Assembly: GCF_018691265.1 (NCBI RefSeq)
Contig: NW_024881313.1
Span: forward strand, 6,415,501 to 6,479,500
Length of the DNA stretch: 64,000 bases
DNA from: Tyto alba
Lineage: Eukaryota; Chordata; Aves; Strigiformes; Tytonidae
Direction of reading: 5' to 3'
Each line of letters starts with the position of its first letter. Position 1 is the stretch's first letter. The notes under the pieces are model-generated. The model saw only the letters and a program-made list of their open reading frames with translations, was not told the origin of the DNA and ran no database searches. Of the stretch, positions 10,852 to 22,377 are shown one piece after another. The position numbers and the translations under genes were made by a program.

Positions 10852-13800
10852 GTCAGCATTTATCTGTCTTCAGGACCCTTGTCTTCCCTGAGACTCAGCA
10901 TGTGGTTATGTGGGATGGTTAAGCAGAGCAGGCAGTCCAGCTTTCCCTTTTGCTGTCTTTGGCACTTGCTGGAGTCGTGGTGAGATGGTTTAAGGAGAGA
11001 AACACTATTGACTTTGTTTAGATTTCTGGCAAGTTTTGCCTTCTGAAATAACTTGCCATGTGGCTGGTTGAATGTCCATGTTGGCACGGCAAAAGAAATA
11101 GGACTACAAAGCCCTCACAGCAAAAATTATTTCATCCTGATTGTCTGGGAATGCCACCAAAAGAGTTTGTCATAATTTTAGGAGGGTATGTGTATGAAAT
11201 GTCATTTTGTTAGCTATTTCTGTGCCAGGAGCTATTAACAAGTAATTAAAAGGAATATTAACACACATCCAGCCATTTAAAAGCTTGATACAATGGTCCA
11301 GGAGAAATTGATGGCAAAACAAAACAAGTTCTAACTTAATGGATAAAAACTACTGAGCGATTTTATCCATAAATTGCAGTGGAAAACTCTTAGTAAAATG
11401 AAGGCAAAGGATCTGAATCACTGAAGTTAAACAACCTTCCAACTCTGATGATTTTACTGGTATTTATTGGTGATCCAGACAGATTAGGAAACATGAAGAA
11501 AATTGTCCTCTGTAAACCATTAAAGTGCTGAAGTCTCAATGTGGAGACTGTTGGTGTTTCTAATTTTTCATTCTTCCAAAAGTCGGTGTGCAGAGCTAGT
11601 GAGGCAGCTGGATGCAGAAGCGGGGGAAGCGGCTGCAGGGCTGGCGGGGGGAGGCCGGGAGGTGGGAGAGGTGGCAGCTCAGTGCCGGGCAGCGCTACCC
11701 GTGGCCTGTAATGGTCAAGGGCTGGGGAGCGAGCGGTTCCGCAGGTCTGCCGCCTGGGACCTAAAGCCAGAGCGGAGTGTCTCAGTCCTTAGTTTGAAAA
11801 TCGTTTGTTTCGACCTAACAAGGATGCTGTTTTGTCACGAGCCCATGTAAAGTTGTAAGTGGCAGCAGCGTTGGATTCCGGCGTGCGTTCTGTGCTTCGC
11901 GTTGGCCGATGAGATCGAGTCCTTCCAATGGACGGGTGAGAGCGGTGATCCTTACTGGATTGGAGATACTTGTGCGTGTAGGTAACGTGTGAATAACTGT
12001 TAGGCTTCAGTGACCATTTCTGAAACTGTCAATCCTGAGGCGGGAAGGATCGTTTGTAGCTGTTCCTTCATTTGTGTGGGGGTTTGGGGTTTTGGTTTTG
12101 GTTTTTTGTTGTTGGTCGGTTGTTTTTTTTAACCGCAATCAGTTGGGCAGAGATCTCAGTGTTAGCAGCTTTCTGTAACTTCTGTGGCTTGCGTTCTCCC
12201 CGGGGATGGGAGCCACGTGTGCTTCATTGTGAGTGGGTTTAGGAACGCTGTTTATATAAGCTGCTGATTCTGTTCACGAAATAAAATAGCCTGGGTAACT
12301 CTTGACGCTGTCTCTAAACACAGCTAGTTAAACAGATACATACTTTCTCTAGCCACTTTTATATTTTCTTCAGTTCTAGATAAGGAATTGTAAGCATAGC
12401 TGACTGATCATAGACTAATGTTTTGCAGCAAAGTAAAAATTGGTCAACCTAAGTAACAAAACTTAGCGTTACTCAGTGGCAGTATACAATAAGCCCAAGT
12501 TCACGATTGAATGTTTTGATAATAGCTTTAGACAAACCTGACAGGCCATCTAGGGTTTTGTGTAGCCTCAATTCTAGGCTTAGGATATAGAACACGAGAT
12601 AATACTTGTGCTTAAAGATACTGTGTTCCCAAATGCTTCAGAGAAGTGGCCACAAGAAGTTCACAACAGCTGCTGCACAGGCTAGCCCGAGACTCTCCAA
12701 TGGAAAATTTGCACCCGACGGCAACAGTTAAAGACGTACCGGTTTACATGTTGGGTCAAAATAGCCTCTGTGTGTGTAAAAGTGATGTGCGTAAGATGAA
12801 GTTTATTCAGGCTGTAATTTTGTCTTTTGTCCTATATAACTGTACTTCCAAAAAAGCAGCTTTTTTTGTTGGGGTAAATGATGTGAACCGTTCCTCCTCG
12901 TGCGTGCAGTCGGCACCCATGTCTTTTAAACAGCAGCGTGAAGGAGAACATGAAATGCAGACTCGAGCCACGCTGTCTGCAGTACCTGTAGGCACCATTT
13001 CTTGCACTGCTCACATTTTACGTCTGCATAAAGTGTTTCAGGCAGGACTACCTCTGTCGACAGACAAGTTCAGCGGGAGAATGTTTTTCTGTATCATACA
13101 GAGCTGCAAATAACAACACTTAAATTGCATTTATGTAAAAAGCAGAGTTTCCTTCAAATAGGTCAGTAGTACGTCCAGGCAGCTCAAAAAGTACCATCAT
13201 CACACCTCCTCAGTTTGGATTAAACTTGATATTAAACTGGAACAAATAATGCTTTCCCTTCTACTGCTTCAGATGCACAAGGTGACATTCATTAAAAAAT
13301 CTGGCAGTTACACTAGTGGCCTAGAAAAGACGATGAGCCACTTCAGTGGGTCTGTTGAATTTCATGAGAAAGTGAGAGACCGCCTTACACAGAGTGATTT
13401 CTTAACCCTGGTGGTAGCAGCTGAGGGTTACATCGTTGATATCTAATAGCAGATATCTTTCACATTCAAATTAACAAACATTTATTTGGCAAAACATTAA
13501 ACAAGATCTTGGTTAACGAAGACCTGTAAATCTCTCTTTAAATCGGTTCTTGAAGAACAAGTGACTGGTGGAAGTAAGTTTCCCGCTGCGAAAAAGGCTA
13601 GTGGTGCTTCGTGTGTAAGATAACTAAGCTCAAAAAGTAGTTATTTCTCTATTGTCCCTTTTATTATTATTACTTCTTTAGTGAAGCTTTTCAACTGCGA
13701 AGGTGTCTGATGCATTAGGGATCAAGAGTGGAGAACTGTGATCACAAAGAATCAAGACTGCTATAACCGTTCCACCAGCCTCATCTGTGATTCCTCCCTC

Positions 13801-14034
13801 ACCTTTCTCCCAGAACTGCGGTAGGACCAGGGTGCTTATTCTCTGCACAACATCACAAATGCAGTAACTTACGATCTGCCAAAACTTCCAGGCACAAGAT
13901 AAGCCTCTAAAAGGCTTCAGTACCTTTATCTTTCAAGATTTACCCCAAAGGAAAGTACTGACGGAGAACTCCTTAAATTGCGTACAGATGTATCACAGGA
14001 GCTTGCGTAGGTCTTTATATTTCATTTAAATGAA

Positions 14035-14110
14035 GAAAACAAACGTACAAACAAACAAAAAAACAAAACAAAAAAACCCCAACACCAATAAAAAGCCCCA
14101 AACCCACATA
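14035..14110. repeat. A/C-rich low-complexity tract
   Basis: Runs of A interrupted by C (aaacaaacaaaaaaacaaaac, then ccccaacaccaat) with almost no G or T. Similar tracts recur at about 15048-15118, 47738-47785, 53680-53735 and 54305-54410. Confidence 0.85.
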
Positions 14111-15047
14111 GAAACTCATTGGAGTAGAACAATGGATCAGTGCTATGCAAGGACTGGTCTTGCACATACCTAGCTGGAGGAACCGTGGGCTCTTTGGAAC
14201 CCCTCTATTTCACTGCTCCATTTGTGCTCTTGTACTCAGCATGCTGATAAGTAGTCAGTCTTTTACTGGTTTGGTTTGTGGATTCGAGGTTTTAAGAGAG
14301 ATGCTTATTTACAGTGCTTCAGTAACTGTAAACTGGCTCTCTTTGACTCATGGTAGAAACCTTGTAAACTCCTGGAGCTAACGAGAACCTGAAGGACGGC
14401 TAAAGGTGCTTATACCCTATATGATACTTGACTTTATTAATCTGCCGTGGCTCCACTCTCTTTTCTAGGTTCTGTGGAAGCAGACATCCAACGCTCAGCA
14501 GAGCAGGAGAGAACCCCCCCTGGACGTGGTTACTGGGTCACTCTTGTTGATACGTGATTCCACTGCACTGGCAACACAGATCTTTAACAAATACTGTGTA
14601 GTGTCTTATCTCACGACAAGCACACAGAACGCCTTCATCAGGGAGCGTTCACCTGGCTGATGGCTGTTGGGTGCACTGCTGGGCTCTTTTGGGATGATTT
14701 GGACTGTGGCAGGACGGCAACGGGAGGTCTCTGTCAGCACCTGCTGCCTCCTGCTTGTCGACTTTCACAGTCTAATGTGCTTTCCTAACACTCCTATTTC
14801 TCTTCTGCTCCTTGCTCCAGATGTCAGTTTTTCTCCAGGCTACTGGGTTCAGTGTGGGATTGGGCAGAGAGGAGCAACATCTAAGGAACAAAAAGGTGAT
14901 CTGTTTCACACTGAAAAATCCCAGATGCCAAATCCCATGGTTGTTTTACAACAGAATTCCTCCTGGTTGAGGATCCTCAACCAATTTGGATTTCTGTATT
15001 GTGGCTTTAACGATATTGTGTATTAAATGCTTAGAATGTGGACTCTT

Positions 15048-15118
15048 AAAACAAGCAAAAACATAAAAAAACCCAGCAACAACAAAAAAACACAACGCGC
15101 ACCCCCCCACACACCCCT
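15048..15118. repeat. A/C-rich low-complexity tract
   Basis: A-rich runs pass into acccccccacacacccctccc. The composition is like the tract at about 14035. There is no sign of a transposon attached. Confidence 0.85.
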
Positions 15119-15587
15119 CCCAAGATTTTGACAGCGGATCAAATACAACTTCAGTATGATTTAATTATTTGTATAATTCCACAGGGCATGAACACCTCTG
15201 ACAGGTTTTCTTCCTTCAGAGCAACTTACTCACTTTAGAGGAAGGTTAATTACAAGGCACTCAAGCTTCCCATTAGTGGAACACTGACTTCCCCAGCTGC
15301 TGTCCCTAGCCAGGTACAGGGTTGCTGCTCAGCTCTCCTCATTCTCACCGCCTTTCTTCCCCTGCTGCATGGTGTGCTGTACAGGGTAGTGCACTGAATT
15401 CTCTGTTCTCCTTGGCCAGAAGAGAGAGGGGGGAAAAGCAGAGATAACAGGTCCTAACCTGCATCTCACGTTCCAAAGACTTTCTTCCTCATGTATTGGT
15501 GGACATCTGAACAGCAAAGATGCCAGCTTCATCTCAAGGAATGAGACGTCCAAAGGAACATCTGTCTCTTTAAAACAAGTAAGAAAG

Positions 15588-15627
15588 AGTTATTTGCTAA
15601 GCTGAAAAGTTATTTGCTAAGCTGAAG
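15588..15627 (+). repeat. 20-bp tandem duplication
   Basis: The unit agttatttgctaagctgaaa occurs twice in direct succession (15588-15607 and 15608-15627), differing only in the last base. It looks like a recent local duplication. Confidence 0.9.
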
Positions 15628-16171
15628 ACTAGTTTCTTCTGTCAAGTTGTCCTTCATGAGTTTACAAATATAAGTAATAATGAAAGTGGTTGATGCTGAA
15701 TCTTCTTGAGTGGCGATGGCAGCACAGGTAACCGCGGCTGTTGCTGTGCGGCTGGGGTGGCCCCGGCCCTCCCAGGGAGTGTTTGGTACCATCACATGAG
15801 CTGCTAGTGCTCGAGGGAAAAGGTAGTGAGAGCAAAGCTTCACTAAAACCCAAAAATCTAGTGCTGGGCTCACACTCACAGTGGAACATAAAGTGTAGGG
15901 ATCTTTTCTTGGGTTAAAATAAAGCATCCTTTCAAAGTCTAGATTTCCAGACAGTTTTATATACAGTGTGCTTAATTTCCATCTACTAGAGGCTAGAAAG
16001 GAGCCCATGCAGCAACCCGTCTGAGGATTTCATAAAAAGGAGACAGGAACTTTAAGTCTTCAAAATATAAAAAGACAAAACCTTACAGAAGTTATCAATT
16101 GGATTAGTTATTGATATAGCTGAGAATATTCCCTGAAGAGGGAAGGTCAAGCAGGGTTAGAGTCACCTGAT

Positions 16172-16325
16172 GTGGTGGGAATGTAGGAGGTCTGGATTCA
16201 GTTCCTTCCTCAGCCTGTGTGGGTAGCCTTGGACAGAATATTTAATCTCAGTTTTCCAATATTTAATCTCAGTTTTCCATGTGTGAAGACGAGTTTAATA
16301 AATGCTCTTCTTTCATAATTTTTTA
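16172..16325 (+). mobile_element. Probable MIR / CORE-SINE relic
   Basis: The sequence follows the order of the MIR core and 3' part: tctggattcagttcc, gtgtgggtagccttggaca, a motif like the MIR ttaacctcagtttcc (taatctcagttttcc), then a degenerate end with tttaataaatgc. It is interrupted by an exact 21-bp tandem duplication at 16237-16257 and 16258-16278. The match is from memory of the consensus, so the family assignment is an inference. Confidence 0.6.
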
Positions 16326-19300
16326 ATTTGTCTGTTCCAGCTTTGGAAGACAGTGGATGATTTGCAAGAGGGTCTGCGAAAGATGATTAAGCAACTTTAT
16401 ATAAATTTATAAAATCTGTACCAGTACTGACAGATGCAGAACATATAAGAGTGGCCACACGTGATATCCTTAAGGACTGGCCTATCTGGTTGCAAGCAGT
16501 CGCAGCAAAGAGGACGTGTTTTCAGAGAATCGAACACCAAGAGGTTTCTTCCTCATGTGGAGGTGGCTGATGAAGGAACACACAGCTTGCCTGGGTCTGG
16601 GGAAGGGGCTGAGCCCCATTTCTCAGCCCGTGCTTACCCCACCCCACCGCTGATGTTCCCACCCCAGTGCTGGTGGGGAGAGCCCCTCCTCGCTGAGCGC
16701 CCAGGCCGTGCCTGCAAGCTGCACGTTGCAGAGCAGTTGGAAACGCGTGCTCAAACACTAACGCTTTTTAAAAGTTACAGAATCCGTATTTTAACGTTCC
16801 CTTAAACTTCTGGGGTTTAGTGCACCTTCAATCATACCACACAGTTAGTTTAGCTCTCCAAAGCCAGATAAACCTGGGGTCTTTGCTACAGAAATGGTGG
16901 TTACCCGTGGGTTAATCAAAAAGCCGTTGTACAGCCCAGTACAGTCTCACCCACAAACCTCCCCCCAGTAGCACCCAAGTGGGCTCAGGCTCCTTCTCCC
17001 CCAGGCACCCCCCCCAGTGCCGCTGCCTGCTGCCAAGCAGGGGGCCCTGGGCTGCAGCCATTCCCCCCCCCCCCAAGCTGGGGGGCTGCTGCCACTGCTG
17101 TGGGCAAGGCCTGGGGGCTCCTCTCCCCCACCCAGCCCCGGGAAAGATAGAACACTCTCCCATTTCTCTGCTCCCTCAGCCACAACCAGGGCTCGAGCAT
17201 TTCTAAGCTTGAAGCGCTGGTGCAGCTGAGCACCGAGCGATGCCGGCCGGGGGCACCCCGGGGGCACCCACCCTCTGCCCCCACCACTCGCAGGGGAAGG
17301 GGGAGCGAGAGCTGGGGCCCTGGGCCTGCCGGGGACCCTGCAGCTTCTTCCCCTGCGCTGGGGCAGCTCCCAACCCCCCCACCTGGCCCTGCTGCCAGCC
17401 CAGCTGCTCCAGCGGCTGCCTGGGCAGGTAGGACTGGGAGTAACCGGTGTCCCGTTCGGGTTGTGAGGAGGGGAAGTGTTGAGAAAGCTCGAATTGTGGC
17501 CATCGAATTTTGTTTGAGTCTTGGGGGAAGAAGGTGTTCCTTGAGCTCTTTTTTTTTTTTTATTTATTTTTAAATGGCCAGAGGGGTTCAGAGGTGAATG
17601 AACAAAAAAAAAATTAATTTGTTCCTCGTGAGGGTCCCCATTGCCCACCTCTGACAGGGGAACACAGAGCAAGAGTCACCCCAGCACCCCTGTCTGCTTC
17701 TGCCTCCTGCCAGCCAGCCCCCACCCCTCTGTGCTTAACCCCCTCCTCACCACACACCACCTATCCATGCCTTCCAGTCTGCTACCTTTTTCTTTGCCTT
17801 CCAGTTTGAGAAATGTATTTCTGTACTGCACCAACGAGGAGGAGTCAGCGGGGCGTTCGTGGGAGGCACAGGCACGCTGCAGCACTGCTGGCTCCAGGCG
17901 AGCCCACACAGTAGCCAGCTGGCATGGAGGGCCAGCTCGGGGGGCTCGGACCCCACACCCAGGCCCTCCCCAGGCTTTGCTGCCAGCCCCTCTGGGCTGT
18001 GTCCAGGTAAAACACCAAGTGATGGTTTGGCATCTACTATTTGTACTCCCAGAGGAGCAAGGGATAAACACGGTATCACCGGCTCTCCATGCCCGTATGC
18101 CTCCCAGCTGTCTCCTAAAGCAGAAAAGTGGGGGTCTCTGCTCAGAGCCTCCTGTAGTGGAGACCCCACTCAGGGCAGACACGTGAAATCCGGAGCCCTG
18201 GCTAGAGAGGAGACGAGAACAGTGAAACCAGGATGCTGATACCCAAGTAGGATGTATCAAAACTTCACACTGGGAAAACTTTGGATGAAATCATTCTACC
18301 TGAGTTCCCCAAGTGCAAAAAGGAACAGCTTCTCCAGGTAGTAGTGGATCCTCAGCTACTCACTGAGACAAAACCTTCATCACCTGTTGGAACAGCACAA
18401 CAAGGGATGCAAAGGCTAGCAACCCCCTACTTCTTTTTCTTTGTGACTGCTGCAAGTCTTCTTTGACTAAGAGTATCATTAATCAATTTAATTAACAAAT
18501 AGAGGCAGGTAGATGGGAAATTGCTAGACCTGTGAAGGACATGCCTGATTTTTAAATGAACTCCCAGCAGCAGGCAGATCCTTGTTTAATTGTTTCCTCC
18601 TTTAGCATCTTCAAAATATTTTCCACTGTGGGCATTGTACAGTTCTCCCTTGTTGTGGCCCTTTACACAGCCACTAGTGTCCCACTTTCTGGGACATTGT
18701 AAGTCGTGTTGGAAGTGGGAAAGTGGGCAAGGCATCTCTAATGCATAGGAGGAGTAAGTAAGCAAAAATAATGAGAATTAAGTAGATAATAGGGCTGGAG
18801 TAGCCAGGGTGGGAAAAACATGGAAGAACCAGCTAAATTAAAACTTAGCTAAAGTTTGCTGCAAAATGGGCAGGTCAAAACTTATCTAAAAACAAATGCT
18901 TTGTTTTCTAACCGTGGACCTATCCCTCTGCGAGGGATCCTGAGCCCAAACCCCATGGAGGAATGAATGAGCAGAAGTGCTGATGGTTTTGCACAAACCT
19001 GCCTCAGAACATGGGGATTTCCATACAGAAATGTACCTTTGAGGAGGTGGAGAGCATTAACACCAGCTTTGGAGCTTAGAGGGAAAGAAAGCCAATGGGA
19101 AAGAAGGTTTTTTAATGAGCTGGTCACCACAGAGATCTGGACAAGGTGGATCTTCAGGCATCCTGCAGACGTTGTCACGGAGGAGACTCCTGCAGTAAGG
19201 CTAGAGATGAGGGGTAGGTTAATAACAGACAAATAAGAACGGTCGCGTGCTGCCCTTAGTGACATATGTCACTCAAAATGCTTTTCTTATTGCTCCACTG

Positions 19301-21254
19301 TGACACGAGGAGCAAAACAGGGGCTTCTTTCCCCTACCCTGTGGTCAGAAACCTGCTGACCGTCCATAGGAGTTGGGACTCACCCTTCCAGACAGCAGAG
19401 AGCCAGAGTGGGGGAGTGTGGCTGTGATTTGAGTTACTGCCCTGCACCCCACGTGTCACCAGGAGCAAGGCTTCAGCTTTTTCCCTTCTGAGTAAGACCT
19501 AACTCAGCTCCAGCCTGGATTCAACCTCTTTCAAAATGCATTTTCGTCTTTTTCTTGACCGCAACATCTGGTCATACCTGTTTTTTAAGGAAGTGTTAAT
19601 GGTGACTCCCTTTCTCCTGGAATAGGTGCAGTTTCTGTAAATCCCCGTGACATCTGTTAGTCTGCTAAAACAGAGGTGCTTCAAAGAGAAAGGAGGAGGA
19701 GGATGGGAGCAGGAATGTATCCTACCACTTGCTTCCCTGAGACAACTGCAGCTTCTGGCTCACTAGAGCGATAGACTGGGAGGTGTGGCAAACCAGAGTG
19801 TAGTATTTATTTATGCTCTTATTTTTAAACAGAACTGGTGAGGTTTGGCCATCTTTACCAGAGGGTTTTCATTTGTATAAAGTGTAGCAACCCTCTAAAT
19901 GACAACAGTCAGTTCCAAGTCCACGCTGCCTGGAGTCATCACTCTTGGAGAGTCATCTCACCTCTGTCTGTCCTCCTCTACCCTGAAAAAAAAGCACGGA
20001 GCAGTATTTTTAAACAGTGAGCTTCCAAGGTGTCATAGGCGTTACCCTTTTTAAAAAAGCAGTCCAGATGATCAAATATCCCCTTTGAGAGAGTGTCACT
20101 CTGTCTCTCTACACAGATAGTCTGTGTTCCCCTGATGATGACCTGGGCTGGCTTAGCAGAGGATGAGCAGAACAGGTCCGATGGCTTCCCACCTCTGGGC
20201 TCTGGCTCCTGAGTTGAGACACTGTTTTCCTCCGTGGCTTCTGTACCCTGTTCAGCCCCTGTGGGACGTGATGTTAAGCAGAACTGCTGACACTCCAAGC
20301 ATTTTAAGATACTCCTTTTGTAAGGTATGTATTTTTACATTAATATAGCCCATTCTGTTAATCTTTTTTGGCAGAAGGATGAAGAAGCAAAGTGTCCCAG
20401 GAGCGCTCTGTGCATCGTTTGAGTGCTGTGAAGGTGCCAGAGCTACCTTTACACGTTTGGAAACATACTTGTTGCTTGCAGGTGATTGGAGTACAGGAGT
20501 TCCCCTTTAGTAACACCATGGTAAAGTTTGCACACTCTTACAGGAGCAGTGTGGTTCCGAAGCTGTAACTGGGATGGCTTATGAGCACAAAGTTACTCAG
20601 GTGTTTTATGGACAGGAAAATTATGACACTATAAAAAAAAAAAAAACCTCTACAGCTTCTATAAGAGCTTCCTTCCTTTTGGGGATTGGTCTGGCTGCAT
20701 TTTCCTGCAACACCTTGTTTTCTTCCCCCTTCTCCCTTTATCTTGTAAAGCACGCAGAGGGAAAGCATCCCCGGGAGCGCTGCGGAGAGCTCGTGCCTCC
20801 CACCCTGCCAGGCTTCCCGTCCTCCTGGGACAGACCAACACTCAGACCCCGCCAAAGCCCTGCTGTGTGTGTCGCAGCGATCCCTGTCCCTCTCAGGAGG
20901 AGCATCTGGCTCCTGCCCCCTGCCCTCCCAGCTTGTCCAGCTGCACGGTGCCGCGGGAGGAGCACCCGCTCGTGAGCCGCCTCTGCGTGTCCCCCCGTGG
21001 GCTGCAGGCGATAGAGTGACGGCTGCCTCCAGCAAAGTCCGTGTCCCAGAGGTGAAACCCACTCCCTTCCACAGCTGCTGGAGGAAAAAAGTAACTCCTG
21101 GCTGCTGCTCCTGTCGCAGCGCACCACACGGGGAAGCTTAGCAAAACCGAGGGAGAGGGCTGTTACCCTCTCTGGTTGAACGGAGAGAAGCTGCTGATGG
21201 ATCCAGCTCTGGGCTTCACCACCCACCTACCCCACTGGGACTGGTGAAATGGAT

Positions 21255-21269
21255 GGGGGGGGGGGGGGG
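21255..21269 (+). repeat. G15 homopolymer
   Basis: Fifteen consecutive G. It could form a quadruplex and may be unreliable in length. Confidence 0.95.
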
Positions 21270-22330
21270 TAACCAGGGTCTGAGCAGCATCTCTGCTCGT
21301 CTTCTGCTTAGCCTCGTAAGCAGCAGAGAGGATTTCTACTCAAATACTCCCCGAATAGCTAAAATCATCCTCTGCAGCAGGTGGAAATATAAACCTTCAT
21401 TTTCCCGCCTGCGAAAGCCACCTGCTGTTGTCTCCTACTGTTTTCTGCTTTTAGCTCATTAGTTCCACCACGACTACACTGAGCTGTCTCGCTGCCTTTT
21501 ACCGAAGGCATGTCAGAGGCAAATAAATGCATCCGAGCAACTGTTTGACCCGTTTGCTGCTGAAAAGCAGCGCGGACCAGTGTCGACTCCCTGCTGAATA
21601 ACAGTCACGGGGAAGAAGCAGCCCCGAAACTCTGATGGCTCCAAACACTACCAAAGTCTTTTTGTCACAGTCTCTTCTCTAACATCTTCTGGGTGAGAAA
21701 GATGAGCCTCCGTGGCTATAGTGATAATTTTATGAGTTGGCTTCTTAAATATCAGCATGACAACTGCTCATTGAAGGGTGCTGCCAGCTTACTTTCTTGA
21801 CGGCGATATCCATGCAAAAACTTCCCCTAATCTTCTACTAATCATGAGGAATGTGGGTGGGACCCTGAAGAGCTACTCAAGGATTTCCAAAATTTCACCA
21901 GGTGCATTAGATCAGGCTTAATGGCAAAAGGCTTCGCTTTGATTGCCTTCCTTGGGTGGGAAGGTGGTCTTCCTCTCTGACAAGAGAGAGCGTTATCTAA
22001 ATCAGCATCACCTTTATACTCAAAATACAGTTCCTTCGTGACAAAGATGGAAGAGAAAAAGCGTCATGTGGAACAGAGTTAGACAGGCAGGGTTTGCTGG
22101 TTGTCTGGGTGTGTCGCAAAAGCTGAACGGCATTCATGAGCTTCAGTGGTGGGAAGAATAGTGAATGTACCAGAAACAGAGAGAAAGGAGGTGTAAGGAA
22201 GGAGTTTCTCATTGCTTTGTTAAAGCATACTGGAACATGGGCAAGGAGAGGGGGAAACAAGCTGCAAGGCTGAAGACAGCCGTGCAAACTGTAAAATTCA
22301 GAAGTAGCTCAGGCAGTGACTGAAGAAACA

Positions 22331-22377
22331 GGAAGGGGAAAGGGAAAGGGAAAGGGAGAGGGAAAGGGAAAGGAAAG
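22331..22377 (+). repeat. (GGGAAA)n purine-only tandem repeat
   Basis: Hexamer repeats of gggaaa with one gggaga variant, giving a 47-nt stretch with no pyrimidine. Such tracts can form triplex structures and mutate by slippage. Confidence 0.9.

Larger units (their letters stand above)
9765..10870 (+). other. TRA2A: TRA2A 3'UTR
   Basis: Non-coding sequence from the stop codon to the last polyadenylation signal, about 1.1 kb. It has long T tracts (about 10288-10331) and an A17 run at 10602-10618. Two AATAAA hexamers lie at the end. The exact cleavage site is inferred from hexamer spacing. Confidence 0.8.
10871..16171. other. Intergenic, no gene recognised
   Basis: Single-copy-looking sequence with no recognisable exon. 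A GC-richer patch at about 11590-11960 has scattered CpGs and CCAATGG at 11925-11931. The open frame at 12646-13113 resembles no known family. Low-complexity A/C tracts and one tandem duplication are listed separately. Confidence 0.7.

Noticed and set aside
12646..13113. 155-codon open frame downstream of TRA2A
   Set aside because: No recognisable family, no coding-like periodicity visible, and no splice or promoter context. It probably arose by chance.
18882..19265. 127-codon reverse-strand frame overlapping an open + frame
   Set aside because: I considered a decayed transposon coding region, but no reverse transcriptase, integrase or transposase motifs are visible.
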